A program made the position numbers and the translations under genes. Below are positions 60,908 to 64,000 of a stretch of DNA of 64,000 bases, piece by piece. Under the pieces are notes generated by a model that worked only from the letters and a program-made list of their open reading frames with translations, did not search any database and was not told where the DNA came from. Within the stretch, counting starts at the first letter, position 1; each line of letters opens with the position of its first letter. This stretch comes from Kalymmatonema hyalinum WJT4-NPBG1. Lineage in GTDB: Bacteria > Cyanobacteriota > Cyanobacteriia > Cyanobacteriales > Nostocaceae. The stretch spans positions 1 to 64,000 of the forward strand of contig JAHHIB010000042.1 in the NCBI GenBank assembly GCA_019359075.1, in the 5' to 3' direction.

Positions 60908-61681
60908 TTAATATCCACTCAGCATCCCTCGCCGCTTTGCCTCACGTTCAGCAAGATAAAAAAGCAGTAATCCTACAACAAAATAGACAACCCCATTCAC
61001 GAACGCTATACCTAATTTTGTGAAGTTTAAACTCTCACCCCGTGCCATCAAATCACGTAATATTGCTGCACCAGAAGTCATGGGCAGTAATTGTGCCAAA
61101 ATGTTTAGTGGTGGTGTCCAAGTTTCAGTGGGAGTGGCTAGTAAAAATAAGAGCGCAAAGTTAAAAATTCCCAGCAATTGTTGGATACGCTTTAGTAATA
61201 AAGCTAAAGAACCCATTGTAAAAGCAATACCATAAGCTCCCATTAATACCGTGACGAACGGTAAAAGCAATGTTGGGGGAAAGTTCAGACGGCTCCCAGT
61301 CAGCCCCATAATGATAAAAAGAATCGTGAGCATAATAACCATCTGCAAGGTTAGGCTAGCCAAAGTCCGCATCAAGAAGACTTTGATGGCACCAAATCGA
61401 GAAAGGAAAAGTTGTTCTAAAGTGCCAGTCTGTGCCTCGTATTGCAAGGTACCCGCAATGTCCGTAATGATGAATAACACCAAAGTCCAAAGCACATAGC
61501 CGATAATAATCGAGTCGAGGCGATCGCCTAACTGTAAACTAGGACCAGCAAGGTAACGGGCGCTTAAAAAAAGTCCATAAAAAAAGATAGTGGTGATGAC
61601 AATTAACCCAATCGCCTCCGCTGGATAACGACGAAATTGAAGCCAACTGCGACGTAATTCAGCTATAAATAATTCAAACAT
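60908..61681 (-). CDS. ABC-2 type transporter permease
   Basis: 257 residues with six hydrophobic helices and the ABC-2 layout (long first loop, LQYEAQTGTLEQLFLSRFG amphipathic coupling stretch, then four helices). The preceding gene encodes its ATPase. Likely exporter of a drug, lipid or polysaccharide. Gap to the ATPase gene is 65 bp, so one operon is likely. Confidence 0.9.
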   Translation of the reverse strand: MFELFIAELRRSWLQFRRYPAEAIGLIVITTIFFYGLFLSARYLAGPSLQLGDRLDSIIIGYVLWTLVLFIITDIAGTLQYEAQTGTLEQLFLSRFGAIKVFLMRTLASLTLQMVIMLTILFIIMGLTGSRLNFPPTLLLPFVTVLMGAYGIAFTMGSLALLLKRIQQLLGIFNFALLFLLATPTETWTPPLNILAQLLPMTSGAAILRDLMARGESLNFTKLGIAFVNGVVYFVVGLLLFYLAEREAKRRGMLSGY

Positions 61682-61746
61682 TGCTATTTCTTAAAAAATT
61701 TATTGACGCTCACTGATGTAAGTTTTGTTTGTATCTTCGCACACTT

Positions 61747-62694
61747 CTAGTTTGAGCGCGTTAATATCTTTTTACGGTCAGTTCCTTCTCTAACAATTTG
61801 CAAAAATATTTCTGTCAAGTCAGATTGCTCTTTTTCCACACAGTTCAAAGGAAAAGGTTTAAGGATATTAAACACTTGATAAAGTAATTCTGATTGGCTG
61901 ACATAGATATTTTTTCCATCTTCAACATCAGCACCAATTTCTATTAATTCTGCAATTCTTACTTTATCTAGTGTTGCTTCCATTTCAATTTTGTAAGCTG
62001 TACCAGAAAACTGTCTTATCAGTTCTTTTGTTGGTGATTCTGCTAATATTTCACCTTTTTGGATAATGGCTATTTTATCAGAAAGTTCTTCAGCGATCGC
62101 CAGCTGGTGAGTTGTCAACAAGATAGCACAACCAGAAGCGGCAATTTCCCGCACCAAAACTTTCACATCTTCAGTCGCCTCTACATCTAATCCTAAAGTC
62201 GGTTCATCTAATAATAAAAGCAAGGGTTGATGAACTAAGGCAACTGCTATTGCTAATTTCTGCTGCATTCCCCGCGAAAGTTGCTGCACAGGTGTACGAC
62301 GTTTGTGGAGTAAACCAAATCTTTCTAAAAGTGCGATTCCTGATTTACGCGCTTCTCGCTGGGAAAGCCCTTTTAACACCCCAAAATATTCTAAATTTTC
62401 TTCTGGTGTGAGTCGCCAGTAGACATTACGATTTCCTTCCAGCACTGCACCCATCTTTTGTAGTGTCCCTGGGTTACGATGGGGATCACTTCCTGCAATT
62501 CTCACCCAGCCTGCATCCGGCTGAATCAATCCTGCCATCATTTTAATACTCGTCGTCTTGCCTGCTCCATTAGGACCAAGAAACGCCAAAACCTCACCAG
62601 GGAGAATGGTTAAGGAAACGTTTTTGACTGCTTCCACAATTTGTTTGCTTTGGCGGTATGTTTTTTTGAGGCTGTAGGCTTCGAGTGCTTTCAT
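61747..62694 (-). CDS. ABC transporter ATP-binding protein (ABC-2 exporter)
   Basis: 315 residues. Walker A GPNGAGKTTS (about 41-50), Q-loop region GAVLEGNRNVYWRL, signature LSRGMQQKL (Arg replaces the usual Gly of LSGG), Walker B LLLLLDEPTLGLD and H-loop TTHQL. The C-terminal 90 residues form the accessory domain found in DrrA/CcmA-type ATPases. With the downstream permease it makes a complete exporter half-set, dimerised. Confidence 0.93.
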   Translation of the reverse strand: MKALEAYSLKKTYRQSKQIVEAVKNVSLTILPGEVLAFLGPNGAGKTTSIKMMAGLIQPDAGWVRIAGSDPHRNPGTLQKMGAVLEGNRNVYWRLTPEENLEYFGVLKGLSQREARKSGIALLERFGLLHKRRTPVQQLSRGMQQKLAIAVALVHQPLLLLLDEPTLGLDVEATEDVKVLVREIAASGCAILLTTHQLAIAEELSDKIAIIQKGEILAESPTKELIRQFSGTAYKIEMEATLDKVRIAELIEIGADVEDGKNIYVSQSELLYQVFNILKPFPLNCVEKEQSDLTEIFLQIVREGTDRKKILTRSN

Positions 62695-63439
62695 GAGGAA
62701 AAAACAGCATTGAGGTTACTGATAATAAAATTATATTCAGTATTTTTACTATTTTTGACGCTCAATTTAATATATTAGATGACTTCAAAATCTAACCCTA
62801 AAGGCTGAGTTCAGGTATTATCCGTATTCGCTAAAAAAAGTATTAATAAATACAATTAATATGATATCTACATACAAAATAATTTGACATTTTTCACCAA
62901 AATTAATTCCTTCTTAGATAGTGGGTGCATCCGCAGTCCAGATTTTACCGTTACTGAAAACGACTCGGAGAAAAAACTGAGTACTTTTACACAATCTTTC
63001 ATGAAAAGCAGCTTGGCAACAAAACGTAAAATCAGCAAATATTAGAATTAGACATTTTATTTGCTTAAATTAACAATTGATGTTTGATAATATTAAATTT
63101 AACTTAGAAGAATTACATTTTTTTCTTGTTTATGCCAACACTGCGATTCCTACGAAGCTTTACACAAAACCTTTTCTAGCTAGGTTTGACTTTTTTCGCT
63201 ACATATTTAATAAACAAGAGTTGCAGCCAGAATAGGGATAAAAATAATCAAAATGTAACTTTCATTAAAAATTGTCATCTGTCATTTTTTGCTCACCTAT
63301 TCATCTTTAGTATTATTACTTAAATAAACTTTAGCGTGTTGTTATATTTTTTTTGAAATAATAACACTACATACACAAAAATTCTGACTGCTTTTAAGCC
63401 AGTCAAAATTATACAAACTATTAACCAGGGAACTCGACA
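62695..63439. other. 745-bp AT-rich intergenic region
   Basis: Separates the divergent ABC exporter and multicopper oxidase genes. TTGACA at about 62884 could be a -35 box but has no good -10 partner. I see no RNA gene, repeat family or convincing small gene; the short frame on the minus strand at 63320-63520 overlaps the oxidase start and is a shadow. Confidence 0.4.
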
Positions 63440-64000
63440 ATGAAGAAAATCACCAGACGTAAAGCGCTGAAGATTGCAGCGCTTGCGGGGGGTTCTGTTT
63501 TGCTTCCCGTAGCACTTCAATATCGTGGATATGCTCAGAGAACTGATGAGAGAGTCGAGCCGTTTACACTTGGGTTCCGCACACCACCAGTGTTGAACCC
63601 TGTACGCAGCGATTCAACAACTGATTATTACCAGATGACGCTCCAGAGGGCTAGTGTAGAGATATTACCAGGACGAACAACGGAGATTTGGGGCTATAAC
63701 GGTACATTTCCCGGTCCGACAATCAAACAACGTCAAAATCGGCAATCGGTTGTGCGGTTTATCAATAATGTAGGTGTACCAACATCGGCTCACCTACATG
63801 GAATGGCATCGTTACCCCAGTACGATGGCTACGCTGAGGATTTGATTCCTCAGGGATACTACAAAGATTACACCTATCCCAACCCTACCGCTGCTACTTT
63901 GTGGTATCACGACCACGCCCTCGGTCAGACTTCTGTAAATGTGTACAGGGGGCTGGCTGGGATGTATATTGTCCAAGATGACAATGAGCTTAATCTGCCA
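63440..64000 (+). CDS. Tat-exported multicopper oxidase, N-terminal part
   Basis: From the ATG at 63440 the frame runs off the window after 187 codons. The first 30 residues are a twin-arginine signal (KKITRRKALKIAALAGGSVLL). The first cupredoxin domain has EIWGYNGTFPGPTIK and the copper His pairs HLHG and WYHDHALG. It resembles CotA/bilirubin-oxidase-type enzymes, oxidising phenols, bilirubin-like pigments or metals in the periplasm. The remaining copper ligands lie outside the window. Confidence 0.93.
   Translation, partial: MKKITRRKALKIAALAGGSVLLPVALQYRGYAQRTDERVEPFTLGFRTPPVLNPVRSDSTTDYYQMTLQRASVEILPGRTTEIWGYNGTFPGPTIKQRQNRQSVVRFINNVGVPTSAHLHGMASLPQYDGYAEDLIPQGYYKDYTYPNPTAATLWYHDHALGQTSVNVYRGLAGMYIVQDDNELNLP

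Noticed and set aside
1-64000. tRNA, rRNA, tmRNA or Yfr1-type RNA genes
   Set aside because: I looked for T-loop/acceptor patterns and the ACUCCUCACAC motif in the gaps and saw none that hold up.

Overview
This 64 kb window looks like chromosome of a filamentous, Nostocales-type cyanobacterium. The evidence is internal: many GCGATCGC (HIP1) palindromes; a ferredoxin-dependent sulfite reductase; MenD with a DUF92/VTE6-like gene (phylloquinone/tocopherol side chain metabolism); a B-type aconitase; RodZ-like HTH membrane proteins; a PEP-CTERM protein; and the C-terminal half of DNA polymerase III alpha beginning with the split DnaE intein. Base composition is moderate, and the intergenic DNA is crowded with palindromic repeats, MITE-like elements and transposase remnants. 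No tRNA or rRNA gene was found.

Layout. 1-0.9 kb is a graveyard: an IS630-like transposase start, a beheaded response regulator and an IS5-type remnant. 0.9-6.3 kb holds a CPBP protease, DUF3326, a ferredoxin with a 58-aa partner, and acnB with a clear terminator. 6.5-14.8 kb holds a PEP-CTERM protein, a DgcN/DgcA-like pair (D-glutamate acetylation and epimerisation), a Nudix hydrolase, divergent nucleoside hydrolase and FCY1-like deaminase genes, a GC-rich repeat block, ribokinase and a DUF433/DUF5615 toxin-antitoxin pair. 14.8-25 kb holds a sugar acetyltransferase, a patatin with an inserted module, a RR-PAS-GGDEF protein, folB, menD, a MITE, a lone tnpB and a subtilase. 25-33.5 kb holds a DUF92 protein, a PPIase plus secretion-type ABC transporter pair, VOC and lipase genes, a repeat-rich Ala/Lys protein and rsmE.

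33.7-38 kb is the most unusual locus. A CHAT-protease/AAA protein is followed after 13 bp by a protein joining a cytoplasmic AAA-like NTPase, one transmembrane helix and a periplasmic Leu/Ile/Val-binding-type domain. At 55-58 kb the same kind of periplasmic sensor follows a zinc-ribbon Ser/Thr kinase with C-terminal membrane helices. I read these as two versions of one modular signalling design: a periplasmic ligand sensor coupled to different cytoplasmic effectors.

The remainder includes pfkA, a RelE-type toxin gene split by a ~100-bp MITE with its antitoxin intact, sir with a C-terminal ribbon-helix-helix-like tail, a histidine-kinase remnant fused to a DUF938 methyltransferase, the dnaE C-terminal half, gatA, two HTH/RodZ-like proteins, hydrolases, nagB, a DUF433/GNAT pair, an ABC-2 exporter and the start of a Tat-exported multicopper oxidase that leaves the window.

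Small repeats have repeatedly entered reading frames in phase (patatin neighbour acetyltransferase, tnpB, menD, ABC transporter, kinase-linked sensor), so this genome tolerates and possibly recruits repeat-encoded peptide.
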